A stretch of 64,000 nt of DNA from Halapricum hydrolyticum (GTDB lineage Archaea > Halobacteriota > Halobacteria > Halobacteriales > Haloarculaceae): positions 124,001 to 188,000 of the forward strand of contig JAOPKD010000002.1 of the NCBI GenBank assembly GCA_025517565.1, written 5' to 3'. The notes beneath the pieces are model-generated. The model did no database searches and had not been told where the DNA came from. It saw only the letters and a program-made list of their open reading frames with translations. The position numbers and the translations under genes are program-made. Positions 28,989 to 38,574 of the stretch are shown here, in pieces; the stretch's first letter is position 1; each line of letters opens with the position of its first letter.

Positions 28989-31034
28989 CTACTGGTCGAG
29001 TTGATCGGCCGTCGCAAGCTGAGCGACAGTCGCGAGCCGGATCGCGTGTGGCCATCCCAGCGGCGTCGCACAGTCCGGCGTTCCATCGTCGAACAGCTGT
29101 TCCGGGAGATACCCGTTGTCCATCACGAGCGAGCCATCGGCGTCGATTTCCTCGAAGAGCCGCCGGGCTTCGGTGTAGAACGTCTCCGCTCGGGCGTCAC
29201 CGCGATCGGCCAGCAGCGACGCCAACTGCGTGCACGCGTTCGCGCCCCAGGCCGTCGATACCGTCCAGATCTTTTCGTCGTCCTGTATGCGCCGCCGCCA
29301 CTCGTCGCCTTCGAACCGATACAGCCCGGCGATCGCGTCGGTTTCGCGCCACAGCCCTTCGAGTGTGTGCTCGAAGTGGGCTGCCAGCTGGTTGATCCGC
29401 CGATCGCTGATGGATGCGACGGCGGCGTACTCGCGATGTGCCTCGGCGAGCGCGAGCGACCCCGTATCGAGTCGGGGATCGAGATCACCGTCGGGATCGA
29501 TCCGGAGCGCGAATATCTCCTCGTCTTCGACCCACAGTTCGTCGAGGCCTTCGTAGACTGTCTTTGCACCCTCGAGAGCGCGTTCGCGAATCGATTCCTC
29601 GACGGGCGCACGCGCGATTGCCGCATATCCCTGGAGGAACGTCGCGGCCGTGTGGACGAACCGACCGGTCATGTTCTCCCAGGCGTTCTGACACTCGATC
29701 GGGAGCCCGTCGGCTTCGAGCGTCGAATCGAGCCCATCGAGCGCCAGTTCGAGTGTCGATTCGATAGCGTCCGGATCCGACGGGGTACCGAGCCGGAGAT
29801 ACGCCGAAAGGAACGACGCGACGCTGCCGGTCTGGTCCGCCTGATAGTCGATGTCGTCGCCGGATTCGAGCCGCGCGTGTGCCCAACCGGGCGCGATCGT
29901 ACCGTCGTGGGCCCACACGCGATGGGGCCAGGATCCGTCATCGAGTTGCGTGTCCATGTAGAAGGCGGCACTGTCGGCGAACCACTCTTCGAGCCCGGTG
30001 TCGAGGCGCTCGTCAGTTTCGAGGAGGTATCGGGCGATCTCGGAGTCGTCCCGGAACCACGTGTAGCCGTAGCCGCCGGTATACGCGTAGAACGGATCGG
30101 GATCGGGGCCGGCGATGTGTGCGCCGGTCTCGGCAGCGAGCAGCGACAGCACGCGCAGATCGTCGACGGCGAGCTCGCGCCGGGGCGTGTCCTCCGGGAC
30201 CGCGACTGGCACTTGCGCTTCGGCGGCGTCCCGGAGTGTGGCGACCGTGTCGTGTTCGCTTGCGGTGTCCGTGACCTCGGCAACCGCCTCTTTCCGACCA
30301 GTGTCGTCGAGATCCGCAAGGAGCGACGCGACGGTCGTCGTCGCGACGGACTCTGCGCCGGAACGGTCCACCTCGAAGGGGACCTCGATGACGACTGTCC
30401 CGTTCAGGAGCGCGTCTTCGTACTTCTGCACACCGGTCTTTTCACGCGGGAACGACACGGTTTCGGTATCGGTCAGCAGTTCGTCGAACTGTTCGGGCAA
30501 CTGCCCGTAGATCTCGTCGACCTCCGTCGTTGCGGTGACGAGATTGGCCTGACGATGGTGGTGGACCTCGAGCGTGTCCTCGTGTTCGAGTTTGCCGAGC
30601 CGCGTTTCCTGGTGTTCGGGCGTCAGATCGAAAAACGCCTGGAGCGTCGGATCGGTCGGCAACTCCCCCTTGAGTTCGAACCGGGTGAGATGCACCGCGC
30701 CGAGGGTCAGATCGTGCTGGGTGACGGTATAGTCGCCAGCGTCGTGGACGGTACGAACAAGGGCGGTATCGCCGACGTAGCCCTGCTCGACTGTTTCGAG
30801 ATCGCCGAGCCAGCTCGTTCCGTCGAGCAGTTCGATCCCGAACCGCGAGCGATTCACGCCCGACAGCCCGGAGACTGGATAGGTGTGATCGCGATGCCAG
30901 CCGTCTCGATCGACGTAGACGAGCCGCTCGTCGAGTCCAGAGAACGTGCCGGTCGTCGTTCGACGTTCGCCCGGAAACACGCGGGCGTCGTTGCGAGTGC
31001 GCTTGTAATCGTCGAGTGCACTACGGAGCGTCAT
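28989..31034 (-). CDS. Glycoside hydrolase family 15 glucoamylase-like enzyme
   Basis: 681 residues, no signal peptide, so probably cytoplasmic. The N-terminal beta-sandwich (about 1-260) precedes an (alpha/alpha)6 barrel with GH15 features YTGGYGYTWFRDDSEIARYL, DDGSWPHRVWAHDG and YQADQTGSVASFL. GH15 enzymes release glucose from the non-reducing ends of alpha-1,4/1,6-glucans or hydrolyse trehalose or dextrans; substrate choice cannot be read here, though the importer beside it suggests maltodextrins. ATG 31034 gives the family-typical opening. It converges with malK, leaving 175 bases with no gene between them. Confidence 0.88.
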   Translation of the reverse strand: MTLRSALDDYKRTRNDARVFPGERRTTTGTFSGLDERLVYVDRDGWHRDHTYPVSGLSGVNRSRFGIELLDGTSWLGDLETVEQGYVGDTALVRTVHDAGDYTVTQHDLTLGAVHLTRFELKGELPTDPTLQAFFDLTPEHQETRLGKLEHEDTLEVHHHRQANLVTATTEVDEIYGQLPEQFDELLTDTETVSFPREKTGVQKYEDALLNGTVVIEVPFEVDRSGAESVATTTVASLLADLDDTGRKEAVAEVTDTASEHDTVATLRDAAEAQVPVAVPEDTPRRELAVDDLRVLSLLAAETGAHIAGPDPDPFYAYTGGYGYTWFRDDSEIARYLLETDERLDTGLEEWFADSAAFYMDTQLDDGSWPHRVWAHDGTIAPGWAHARLESGDDIDYQADQTGSVASFLSAYLRLGTPSDPDAIESTLELALDGLDSTLEADGLPIECQNAWENMTGRFVHTAATFLQGYAAIARAPVEESIRERALEGAKTVYEGLDELWVEDEEIFALRIDPDGDLDPRLDTGSLALAEAHREYAAVASISDRRINQLAAHFEHTLEGLWRETDAIAGLYRFEGDEWRRRIQDDEKIWTVSTAWGANACTQLASLLADRGDARAETFYTEARRLFEEIDADGSLVMDNGYLPEQLFDDGTPDCATPLGWPHAIRLATVAQLATADQLDQ

Positions 31035-31110
31035 AGATCGTGTTTCCCCCAGGACACATTAATCCTGACCATTGCGACCGGCGACGAGCGGTTCCCGGCT
31101 GCGAGCGCGT

Positions 31111-31848
31111 TCACTGGTTGTAGCCGTCGATGTCCTCGGCGGGGTCGGGAACGTTGCGGGGTTCAGTCGGGTAGGGGCTGCCCTCGATGGGTGCGGCCCA
31201 CTCGGCGGCGTTTCGCAGGACGGTCTGGATCTCCTCCTGGTGGTAGACGGGATAGGTCTCGTGGCCGGGCCGGAAGTAGAAGATCCGGCCTTTGCCGCGG
31301 CGGTAGCAGCAGCCCGAGCGGAAGACCTCGCCGCCCTCAAACCAGGAGACGAACACCAGCCGGTCGGGCTCGGGGACGGTGAACGGTTCGCCGTACATTT
31401 CGGCCTCGGGCACGACGAAGCTCTCGGGCAGGCCGCTGGCGATGGGGTGGCCGGGGTCGATCACGTGCAGGCGCTCGCGTTCCTCGGCCTCGCGCCAGGT
31501 CAGGTCGGCGTCCATCCCCAGCAGTCGCCGGAAGGGTTTGGCGTGGTGGCCCGAGTGCAGGACGACCAGCCCCATCCCCTCGCGGACGTGCCGGGCGACG
31601 CGGTCGGCAACTTGGTCGTCGACCTCGTCGTGGGCGACGTGGCCCCACCAGTAGAGGACGTCAGTGTCTTCGAGAACTGCTTCGGTGAGGCCGTGTTCTG
31701 GTTCCTGCAGGGTGGCAGTGTGGGTGTCGTGGCCGGCCTCGGCGAGGATATCGGCGATGTAGGTGTGGATGCCGTCGGGGTAGAGTTCGGCGGCGCGATC
31801 GTCTTCCTTCTCGTGGATGTACTCGTTCCAGACTGTGATCGAGGGCAT
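31111..31848 (-). CDS. ThuA-like (trehalose utilisation) domain protein
   Basis: 245 residues with a class I glutamine amidotransferase-like fold. [14 protein letters not shown] at the N-terminus, [36 protein letters not shown] and [18 protein letters not shown] are hallmarks of the ThuA family, whose bacterial members act in trehalose or related disaccharide metabolism. ATG 31848 (MPSITVW) is chosen over a longer frame to 31890 because the extra residues are not family-like. It follows artA divergently and precedes the GH15 gene by 76 bases in the same direction, so it may belong to the sugar locus. Confidence 0.85.
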   Translation of the reverse strand: MPSITVWNEYIHEKEDDRAAELYPDGIHTYIADILAEAGHDTHTATLQEPEHGLTEAVLEDTDVLYWWGHVAHDEVDDQVADRVARHVREGMGLVVLHSGHHAKPFRRLLGMDADLTWREAEERERLHVIDPGHPIASGLPESFVVPEAEMYGEPFTVPEPDRLVFVSWFEGGEVFRSGCCYRRGKGRIFYFRPGHETYPVYHQEEIQTVLRNAAEWAAPIEGSPYPTEPRNVPDPAEDIDGYNQ

Positions 31849-31953
31849 GGTTCGGCGTTCGATTTGGGGATAGCTAAACCCCCCGATCAAGCAACATTGA
31901 TGTGTGGTCCTCGCCCACCACCGAACGTGGTACTACTACGTCCGGTCTCGGCG

Positions 31954-32817
31954 ATGGATCTCGTCTTTCTCGCTAGCGTGGGGGCGCTGTCGTTGTCGTC
32001 ACTGGCCCGGCGGCATGAACATTCCACCCTTGCGTGGACGAGCGGTGTCGTCGGCTGGACGGTCTTCTCGGCTTTTTGGGCAACCACAGCGGTCGAGTAC
32101 CTCGGTGACAGTCGCTACTTTCTCGGGTCGGTTAGTCTCGTCACTGCGGGACTCTCCGGGTACGGGGTCCGACTCTCGGCCAGCCGTATCCAGCCACACG
32201 CCAGACTGACGATCGTCTTCGCGGTCATGGGGCTATTGTTCGTCCCCTACCAGTTTCTCGATCCCGTCTTCATGCTTGTCGTCCAGACGGTCACGATCCA
32301 TACGGCGACCCTGCTTTCGGGACTGGGATTCGAACCGACGATCGTCGACGGATCGGCCGGTCCCGCGACCGCTATCGTCTTCGAGACCCATCCATGGATC
32401 GTCTACAACATCGTCTCGGCGTGTACGGGCTTCGGCGCGATCGCACTGTTTGCCGGCCTGCTCGCAGTCGCTGGCGGCTCGGTCCGAAGGCGGATCGTGG
32501 GTGCGCTCGGACTCGGAACATTGATCTACGCATTGAACCTCCTCCGGACGGTCATCGTCGGTGGATCAATCCCGAGCGAAATCTTCGCCGGAACGGGAGT
32601 GCTGGTCACGCCTCTGTTCGGCGTCGATCAGCCGGCACTGGTCTCGTTTTATTTCGCCGAGTACGTCCTCGCACAGACGCTGGTGGTTGTCGTCCTACTG
32701 CTCGTCTACCTTCGAGTGGTACGGCTGTTCCCTGGGATACAGACCTACGTCGACGCGCTTCTCTCCACGATCCGGGCGGATTCCGAGCGTCTTCTCAGTC
32801 GCGTCGCCGACGCGTGA
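31954..32817 (+). CDS. artA: Archaeosortase A
   Basis: 287 residues with about eight membrane helices. ArtA cuts the C-terminal PGF-CTERM tail of surface proteins and hands the new end to a lipid. The nucleophile candidate Cys157 is in SACTGFGAIALFAGLLA and the catalytic Arg198 candidate in NLLRTVIVGG, both in the expected helices. The frame is open far upstream, but that part is antisense to the ThuA-like gene, so ATG 31954 is chosen; an alternative GTG lies 25-27 bases earlier. Its last 23 bases overlap the convergent gene that encodes a PGF-CTERM protein. Confidence 0.88.
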   Translation: MDLVFLASVGALSLSSLARRHEHSTLAWTSGVVGWTVFSAFWATTAVEYLGDSRYFLGSVSLVTAGLSGYGVRLSASRIQPHARLTIVFAVMGLLFVPYQFLDPVFMLVVQTVTIHTATLLSGLGFEPTIVDGSAGPATAIVFETHPWIVYNIVSACTGFGAIALFAGLLAVAGGSVRRRIVGALGLGTLIYALNLLRTVIVGGSIPSEIFAGTGVLVTPLFGVDQPALVSFYFAEYVLAQTLVVVVLLLVYLRVVRLFPGIQTYVDALLSTIRADSERLLSRVADA

Positions 32818-33859
32818 TCCAGCCTCCGACCAGCACGGCCACGACTAGCGCTGCCGCCCCAAAGCCGGGACTCTGGACTTCGACCTGATATGGGGTCGTT
32901 TGTGTAGCCGTGTCAGACTGACCTTCATCGTCCACCGCTTCGAGATAAATTGTCGACGATCCGCTCTCGCTGACGATGGCGAGTCTCGTCACTTGATCTG
33001 TTGTCTCTTCGACTAGTACCGGGCGGAACATGCCGTCGACGTACCAGCGATAGGTCAGCCCTCCACCGTCCGGATCGTACGACTCGCTGGCGTTGACGAT
33101 CACCTGATCGCCGTCCCGGGTCGTGGTGAATGTCGCTACCGGCGGTCCGTAGACCGTCACGGTCTGGCTCGTCGCGTTCATCACGCCGTTGTCGTCGGTG
33201 ACTAGCGTGGCCGTGTATTCACCGGCATCACTGTAGGTGTAGGTAATAGTCTCGCCCGTAGCGTCGTATGTGCCGTCACCGTCGAAGTCCCACTCGTAGC
33301 TACTGATGTTCCCGTCGATATCGGACGAGTCGCTGGCGTTGAACGTGACCGACTCGTCGGTCCCTGGGGCTTCGGGACTGTACTCGAAGACAGCAACCGG
33401 CTCGTGGTTCGGGGCGGTCGGAATGACGATCTGCTCGTCGTGAACGATCGCGTTCGACGGTTCGTGGACGACGAGCATGCGCGCTAAGCCGGTCGTAAGA
33501 GTGTGATTGCTCATTTCCCAGCGTTCGCCGGGCGAGAATCTATCGCCATTCCGGCCGCGCGTCTCGTTGAACGAGGTGAGGTCGTGTCGACGTTCGACAT
33601 CGCCCTGTCGAAGAATGGCCGTCACGTCTCCGGCGTTGAGGTCGTCACCGCCCTCGTGGATTAGCACGAAATCGTCGGCGGTCGCGGTGGCGTTGAACTC
33701 CGTGAGTGGTTCCTCGCTGGCCTGATCCGAGACGTTTCCGATTACGACGGCGCTGACAAGAAGTGCGAGCAGGGTGAACACGGCGACGAGTAAGGTGACG
33801 CCGACGACTTCTGATTGGGCGCGATTAGTCTGCCATAGAGGCAGGTCTACGGCAGTCAT
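32795..33859 (-). CDS. Pilin-like surface protein with PKD domain and PGF-CTERM tail
   Basis: 354 residues. N-terminus NRAQSEVVGVTLLVAVFTLL is a class III (prepilin-type) signal and hydrophobic helix, with the expected cleavage before QSEVVG. The middle contains one clear PKD domain (PVAVFEYSPEAPGTDESV ... YEWDFDGDGTYD ... YTYSDAGEYTATL) at about residues 150-240 and a second PKD-like region to residue 320. The end PGFGAAALVVAVLVGGWITRRRR is a PGF-CTERM signal: PGF motif, helix and Arg cluster. It would be a substrate of the convergent archaeosortase. ATGA overlap couples it to the upstream pilin-like gene. Confidence 0.88.
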   Translation of the reverse strand: MTAVDLPLWQTNRAQSEVVGVTLLVAVFTLLALLVSAVVIGNVSDQASEEPLTEFNATATADDFVLIHEGGDDLNAGDVTAILRQGDVERRHDLTSFNETRGRNGDRFSPGERWEMSNHTLTTGLARMLVVHEPSNAIVHDEQIVIPTAPNHEPVAVFEYSPEAPGTDESVTFNASDSSDIDGNISSYEWDFDGDGTYDATGETITYTYSDAGEYTATLVTDDNGVMNATSQTVTVYGPPVATFTTTRDGDQVIVNASESYDPDGGGLTYRWYVDGMFRPVLVEETTDQVTRLAIVSESGSSTIYLEAVDDEGQSDTATQTTPYQVEVQSPGFGAAALVVAVLVGGWITRRRRD

Positions 33860-35886
33860 TGCTGTTCAAAATAGAATACTTGCTCAGTGCCGTCGCTCAG
33901 TACGAATGTGACGATCACGTCGGCGGCGGTTTCAGAAGGCGTAAATTGCAAACTTCCACCGCCGTCAAGGGGCTGATCGAACGTCTCCATCACGATAGTC
34001 GGTCGGTCGCCGGCGTTAAGAATCGCGTATTGGCCGTCGTTTCCTTTGTTGCTATCCGCAACCAAATCGTAGGCGGTTCCATCAGCTTCGAAGGAACTTG
34101 GGTTTTCGTTCTTCCCTCGATTCGCTTCACCGTCCTGTTGACCGCCGCGGATCTCTACCTCGAGAGCGTTGTCGTTGTCGAAGAAATTCCCAGTGGTAAT
34201 AGCACTCGTGTCAACTGAAAACTGTTCGATGGTTACTTGCTGAGATCCTGTATTTTCGATAGTGAAGTTAAGCGTTGTATCGCTTCGCTGGACTGTATCA
34301 GGTTGCAACTGTTGTTTTGCAGTCTCCGTCGCGTTTTCGACGACTAACCCGATTCGGTCACCGCTCCCACCGCTAGCGACGAACACCGCCACAGGGCCGT
34401 TGTTGTTGGGATCGAAAGTCGTCGTCGCCTGGCCAGTGTCGTTCGTCCGCGAGTCTCTTCCCGTGAGTGTCCCGACACTGGAGTCGTTCAGTGAGAAGTC
34501 CACCGAGGCGTTCTGTGCAGTCGGTGTCGTCTCCGCAGTGAGATCAACGGTGTCCGTCCGACTCGCGTCAACGACGTAAACACCGTTTGTCTCGGTAAAG
34601 CCATCTTGACTGGTATCCGGTGTCCAGTCAATACTGTAGGCGCTGTCACTACCGTCAGCGAGCCCACTCCCGTCGCTGTTGTCCACCCGAACTGGCACGG
34701 AGACGTTCACGGGCGTCGACCCATTGAACCCCGACTCGTTTACCACACTCGAAAGCGACGTATCCAGACTCAGCTGTACGTGATCGGTCCGCTGGCTCGC
34801 CCCCGAGACGTTCGGGGCCTCGTAGGTCACCGTCACCTGTCCGTCGCCGTCACTGTCAGTGCTGTTCGGCGAGACTGACGAGTCTCTTCGGTTGGTCCCG
34901 GCGATCACTTCCACGTCCCGCTTTGGATTATCGAACCGGTCCCGGACCTCGACGGTGACCTCCACTTTGCCACCCTCGGGCACGGTCGGCGTGTTCTTGG
35001 AAACACGAGTCAGGTATGCCGGCTCCGGCTTGACGACGCCGGTCCCAAGCCCCACCCGGGACAACTGCAGGTCGTAGGTCACGCCCTGCTCAAGGACGAC
35101 GTGCACCAGTTCATAGTCCGCACCTGTGACGGACGACGTCCGCACGTCCACGACGTGGCGCTCCCCGTCGAGCAACTCTTCCCAGTTCTCTTCGTCCAGC
35201 CGCGTCGGCAGCGTGATCGTGACGTTCGAGTCGGCGGTCGCGTTGGTCACGGAGACCGTCTGACTTGACACACTCGCCCCACGCATGTCCAGCGAGACGC
35301 TGCCCGTTCGGCTCGCCTGATAGGTGCCGTTGAGTGTCACCAGCGAGATCGTCGTGCCGTCGACCAGCTGCTGACCGGTCGTCGTCAGGTTCGCATCCCG
35401 GAACTGATCGAACAGCACCGAGTGCTCGTACCACGTCGTCGGCGCGTTGTCGTACTCGTTGTATCCCGGCCGATAGACCAGCGCACCCGTGTTGTACGAC
35501 CGGTTCGCCCCCGTCCAGAAGTCGCCTGTCTCACCGGTCGCGTTTGCGTTGGCGATCGTCGCGGTGATCGAGCCGTTGGTCGTCCCGACAGTCGAGAGGG
35601 TTCCGGACGGCGGGCCGGGATTCATTGCGACGATCCGCGACGGATACTGCGTGCCAAGCGTCACCGCCACCGACTGCCCACTACCTGTCGAGCCCGTCGA
35701 AACGATGGCATTGCGGGCGTCCTGAAGCTGGTCACCGACGGTCTGGCTGTGCTGGAACTCGATCTCGCGGTTCTGTTCGGGGACGACCGTCGACTGGTAA
35801 ATCGCGAACGAAAGAACAATGGCGCCGAGCAGCAGCACGGCTCCGATCTGAATCGCCTGGCCACGGCAGTCGCCCCGGAACTGCAT
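33856..35886 (-). CDS. Large pilin-like surface protein with Ig-like domain
   Basis: 676 residues. The short basic leader MQFRGDCRG and helix QAIQIGAVLLLGAIVLSFAIY form a prepilin-type signal. The extracellular part is rich in Thr, Ser, Asn and Asp with many Asn-x-Ser/Thr sequons. A Big-1/filamin-like domain is visible near residues 300-370 (VPEGGKVEVTVEVRDRFDNP). The C-terminal part (FTIENTGSQQVTIEQFSV) is beta-rich. No PGF-CTERM tail. First gene of a two-gene - strand operon with the PKD protein; probably a surface adhesin or structural protein. Function inferred from architecture only. Confidence 0.85.
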   Translation of the reverse strand: MQFRGDCRGQAIQIGAVLLLGAIVLSFAIYQSTVVPEQNREIEFQHSQTVGDQLQDARNAIVSTGSTGSGQSVAVTLGTQYPSRIVAMNPGPPSGTLSTVGTTNGSITATIANANATGETGDFWTGANRSYNTGALVYRPGYNEYDNAPTTWYEHSVLFDQFRDANLTTTGQQLVDGTTISLVTLNGTYQASRTGSVSLDMRGASVSSQTVSVTNATADSNVTITLPTRLDEENWEELLDGERHVVDVRTSSVTGADYELVHVVLEQGVTYDLQLSRVGLGTGVVKPEPAYLTRVSKNTPTVPEGGKVEVTVEVRDRFDNPKRDVEVIAGTNRRDSSVSPNSTDSDGDGQVTVTYEAPNVSGASQRTDHVQLSLDTSLSSVVNESGFNGSTPVNVSVPVRVDNSDGSGLADGSDSAYSIDWTPDTSQDGFTETNGVYVVDASRTDTVDLTAETTPTAQNASVDFSLNDSSVGTLTGRDSRTNDTGQATTTFDPNNNGPVAVFVASGGSGDRIGLVVENATETAKQQLQPDTVQRSDTTLNFTIENTGSQQVTIEQFSVDTSAITTGNFFDNDNALEVEIRGGQQDGEANRGKNENPSSFEADGTAYDLVADSNKGNDGQYAILNAGDRPTIVMETFDQPLDGGGSLQFTPSETAADVIVTFVLSDGTEQVFYFEQQ

Positions 35887-36025
35887 TGCCCGTATGTCAC
35901 TACCCGAGACGCAAAAAGGTGACCACCCGCTTCTCAGAATTCGAAGTGGGAACGCTCGTACCGCCGACTATCGGATCGAAAAGCTGTTCGACACTCAGGA
36001 GTGGCGACTCTCTATGGCCGGAGTG

Positions 36026-36607
36026 TCACTCCTCGTCTTCTTCGACGACTTCCGGATCGCTCATCGCGGTCTGGAGACTGTCGAGACCGTTGACCCACTC
36101 GGCAACGAGCCCGAACTCCAGATCCTCGGCGACCTCTCGATCCAGCTCGGCGCCGTCGATGATCAGCGTCCCTGCCTGGGCGCAATAGCCCAGCGCCGCG
36201 TCGAGGTCCTCCTCGCTTTCGGCCTCGTTCGCGGCCTCGATGTAGTCGGTGACGGTCCCCTCTGCGGCCGGACCGCCCGCGACGTACTCTTCGGCTGCGT
36301 AGAACACGCAGACGAGCGACGTCTGGACGCCGTCAACCAGCATCAGCTTCTCCTCGTCGTCGATGTCGACTTCCGAGAGGACGACCTCGCGGATGTCCGC
36401 CAACTCCTCGAGCGCAACGTCTTCATCGAGCTCGTCGTCCTGGTAATCGGTGATAATCTTCGCGACGGCGATGGCAGTATCGTCCTGCAAATTCAACAGC
36501 AGGCGCGCCGAATCCTCGTCTTCGGGATCGATCTCTTCTTGGGCGATTCGGTCTAACCAGTTCTGCCACCGTTCTTCGGTGTAGTATTCCCCCGGTGGTG
36601 TGCTCAT
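36026..36607 (-). CDS. DUF2150 family protein
   Basis: 193-residue acidic, helical, soluble protein conserved in haloarchaea and some methanogens as DUF2150; function unknown. Typical opening YYTEERWQNWLDRIAQEEID followed by ARLLLNLQDDTAIAVAKII and ending EDEE. No membrane helix or catalytic motif seen. Stands alone between the pilin-like operon and the TatD-like gene, each about 90-140 bases away. Confidence 0.85.
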   Translation of the reverse strand: MSTPPGEYYTEERWQNWLDRIAQEEIDPEDEDSARLLLNLQDDTAIAVAKIITDYQDDELDEDVALEELADIREVVLSEVDIDDEEKLMLVDGVQTSLVCVFYAAEEYVAGGPAAEGTVTDYIEAANEAESEEDLDAALGYCAQAGTLIIDGAELDREVAEDLEFGLVAEWVNGLDSLQTAMSDPEVVEEDEE

Positions 36608-36697
36608 GTCAACTCTGTTCGTGCGTCGGGGGATATGGTTTTCGTTGCCAGCGCCGTCTGTGGTGGCCCCGCATACGGATACTGCCGACGGGATCGA

Positions 36698-37543
36698 TCA
36701 CCGATCGAGCGTGGCCTCGGTGTCGATCCCGTACACTCGCGCGGGCGTCTCGACGTGTGCTCGCCGCACGGCGTCCTCCCAGCCTTGGTCGAGCATCCAC
36801 CGCACCCGCCGTGGGACGGTCTTCGGACCGAGCACCGCGCCCGGTCGGTCGGGATCATCGATGAAGTCCGTCTCCATGAGGAACGGCTCGTCTGACTCGA
36901 CGGCCACTTCGAGTTCGTCCTTGTCGGCGATGACGCTCTTTATCGGACCGCGCAGCCGCCCGCCCGAGTAGTGTTTGACGACCTGCTCGGGAGGCAGCCC
37001 TTCGTCCTGTGCCCACTCGGTGATCTCCGTGAGGTCCTCGCTCCCTTCGGTGTGGAGCTGGACGGCACAGCCGACTTCGCTGGCCAGGTCGAACGCGTGG
37101 CACATTACGGCGTTCGAGGCCTCCCAGACGTCCTCCTCGACGTCGTAGTGGGGTCGCCCGGACTTGATCGCCAGTGCCGGCCCGTCAGCGACGTACCCGG
37201 CGGCGACGTCGAGCCCAGTCTGCATGATGTCGCGTGCCTCTGCCGGCGTGTATCCGTCGTCGATCAGCCGCGAGATCAGGCCCGGATGAACGCCCAGCAC
37301 GGGCCAGGCACGGCCGGGCAACACCTCGCGCGCATCGGCGGCCGCGTCGATCGTCAACTCGAATACGTCCTCGAAGGTCGCCTCGTCAGTGGCGGCCTCG
37401 CGGAGGTGCCACGAGGGCTTGTTGAGAACGAGCAAGTGGGTCCCGCCGGCGGAAACGAAGTCCTCGACTGCGTCGATGTTCCGCCCCTCGGTCGGGTCGA
37501 GGTGCATGTGATTGTCCAGTACCGGCGTGTCGTCGACGTCCAT
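36698..37543 (-). CDS. TatD-related metal-dependent hydrolase (COG1099 type)
   Basis: 281 residues with a TIM-barrel amidohydrolase fold. Metal ligands: NHMHLDP near the N-terminus (His-x-His), PVLGVHPG, CAVQLHTEG, VVKHYSGG, and Asp in FLMETDFIDDP. The archaeal COG1099 branch is uncharacterised; related TatD enzymes are 3'-5' nucleases. ATG 37543 (MDVDDTPVLDNHMHL) is chosen because the first metal motif follows at once; longer frames to 37744 add non-family sequence. Confidence 0.88.
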   Translation of the reverse strand: MDVDDTPVLDNHMHLDPTEGRNIDAVEDFVSAGGTHLLVLNKPSWHLREAATDEATFEDVFELTIDAAADAREVLPGRAWPVLGVHPGLISRLIDDGYTPAEARDIMQTGLDVAAGYVADGPALAIKSGRPHYDVEEDVWEASNAVMCHAFDLASEVGCAVQLHTEGSEDLTEITEWAQDEGLPPEQVVKHYSGGRLRGPIKSVIADKDELEVAVESDEPFLMETDFIDDPDRPGAVLGPKTVPRRVRWMLDQGWEDAVRRAHVETPARVYGIDTEATLDR

Positions 37544-37662
37544 ACTCGAAGATGTGCACGGCAATCGCAAAAGGAGTTCGTCTCCGGAAGTACTCAGTGC
37601 ACACGGCGTACCAGAGACGGCTTTCGGCAATATTATGCGTACTCGGGCGCCCGTACGAAACA

Positions 37663-38124
37663 ATGGTTTCGTCTGGGCAAGCAGCCTTTCTGGCCATTGC
37701 GATCGCAACCCATGGAGCGGTCGGCTACACGCTGGGAAAAGCACTTTTCGATCGCCCGATCGCTGGTCTCCTCGCTGGCGTGGCCCCCGACGTCGATTTC
37801 TTGTTTCCGAACGCGCTCGGGTGGCCGTTCGTCCATCGCGGGGTCACCCACACGCTCCTCGTCGGCGGACTCGTCGTCGGGTTCGTGGCCTACCGAAATC
37901 GGCGAACTGCCACTGCAGTCGCGGTCGCGTACGGCTCGCACCTGCTGATCGACACGACCACGCCGAAGGGTGTCCCGCACCTCTACCCGCTCGTCGAGAC
38001 GAACTACCACCTCGGTCTGGGGACGACCGGTCACTCCCCCGTACCGACTGCCGTCACCTGGGTGTGCTGTCTGATTGCACTCTGGCTGGTCCGTGATGAA
38101 CGCCTCGACGTGACGCGATTCTGA
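37663..38124 (+). CDS. DUF457/YdjM-like membrane-bound metal-dependent hydrolase
   Basis: 153 residues with about four membrane helices. The family signature is visible: THGAVGYTLGKALF, GVAPDVDFLFP, FVHRGVTHTLL and GSHLLIDTTTPKGV, with conserved His and Asp on the membrane face. Bacterial YdjM is a membrane-bound protein of unknown enzymatic role. ATG 37663 has a TATA-like box AATATTATGC (37629-37638) about 30 bases ahead. It is divergent from the TatD-like gene. Confidence 0.85.
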   Translation: MVSSGQAAFLAIAIATHGAVGYTLGKALFDRPIAGLLAGVAPDVDFLFPNALGWPFVHRGVTHTLLVGGLVVGFVAYRNRRTATAVAVAYGSHLLIDTTTPKGVPHLYPLVETNYHLGLGTTGHSPVPTAVTWVCCLIALWLVRDERLDVTRF

Positions 38125-38248
38125 CCGGCACGCCCGTCACGGGCCTGGCAGGGGGCGATCGGGTCAATACAATATAAGGACTATCGGACACCATAATCGC
38201 ATCTGCACAAAAGCCTTATACGTTACTCGTTCGTGCGACTAATTGCCG

Positions 38249-38344
38249 ATGAAAACACAAGGACGTGGCATTTCACCCGCTTACGTCGACAAAGTGGTAA
38301 GGAAATCAAAAAATAACAGGAAAAACGCCCAGACGGCAGATTGA
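38249..38344 (+). CDS. Possible 31-residue basic peptide
   Basis: ATG 38249 opens a 31-codon frame (MKTQGRGISPAYVDKVVRKS, then basic residues) ending TGA 38344. A good TATA-like box (CCTTATAC, 38214-38221) lies about 30 bases before the start, which suits a leaderless transcript. The peptide is strongly basic, unusual for a haloarchaeon, and might bind nucleic acid. I do not recognise it. The rest of the 38125-38574 gap holds a second AT-rich stretch (38165-38180) and a GC-rich run with no convincing gene. Confidence 0.35.
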   Translation: MKTQGRGISPAYVDKVVRKSKNNRKNAQTAD

Positions 38345-38574
38345 ACGTATCGCTCGCAAACCGATCTCACGTGCCCGTATGAGCGTGCAGCCAGTGTTCG
38401 ACACCCGCGGCGGGATCGAGTGTGCTCCGATCCCGCCGACCCGTATCGGGCCGGTGTCCCTGACCGCCGGTCCGTACCGTTGCCGTGGGCCCATCCGCCC
38501 GGGGGGCGGCGGCCGCCACGGCGGACTACCGTTCTCGAAAACAGCAGACGTGTATCTGGCCCTGGGGGCCGAGT

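Noticed and set aside
29001..31382. 793-codon + strand frame opposite the GH15 gene
   Set aside because: Antisense shadow; the - strand encodes clear GH15 motifs and the right acidic composition.
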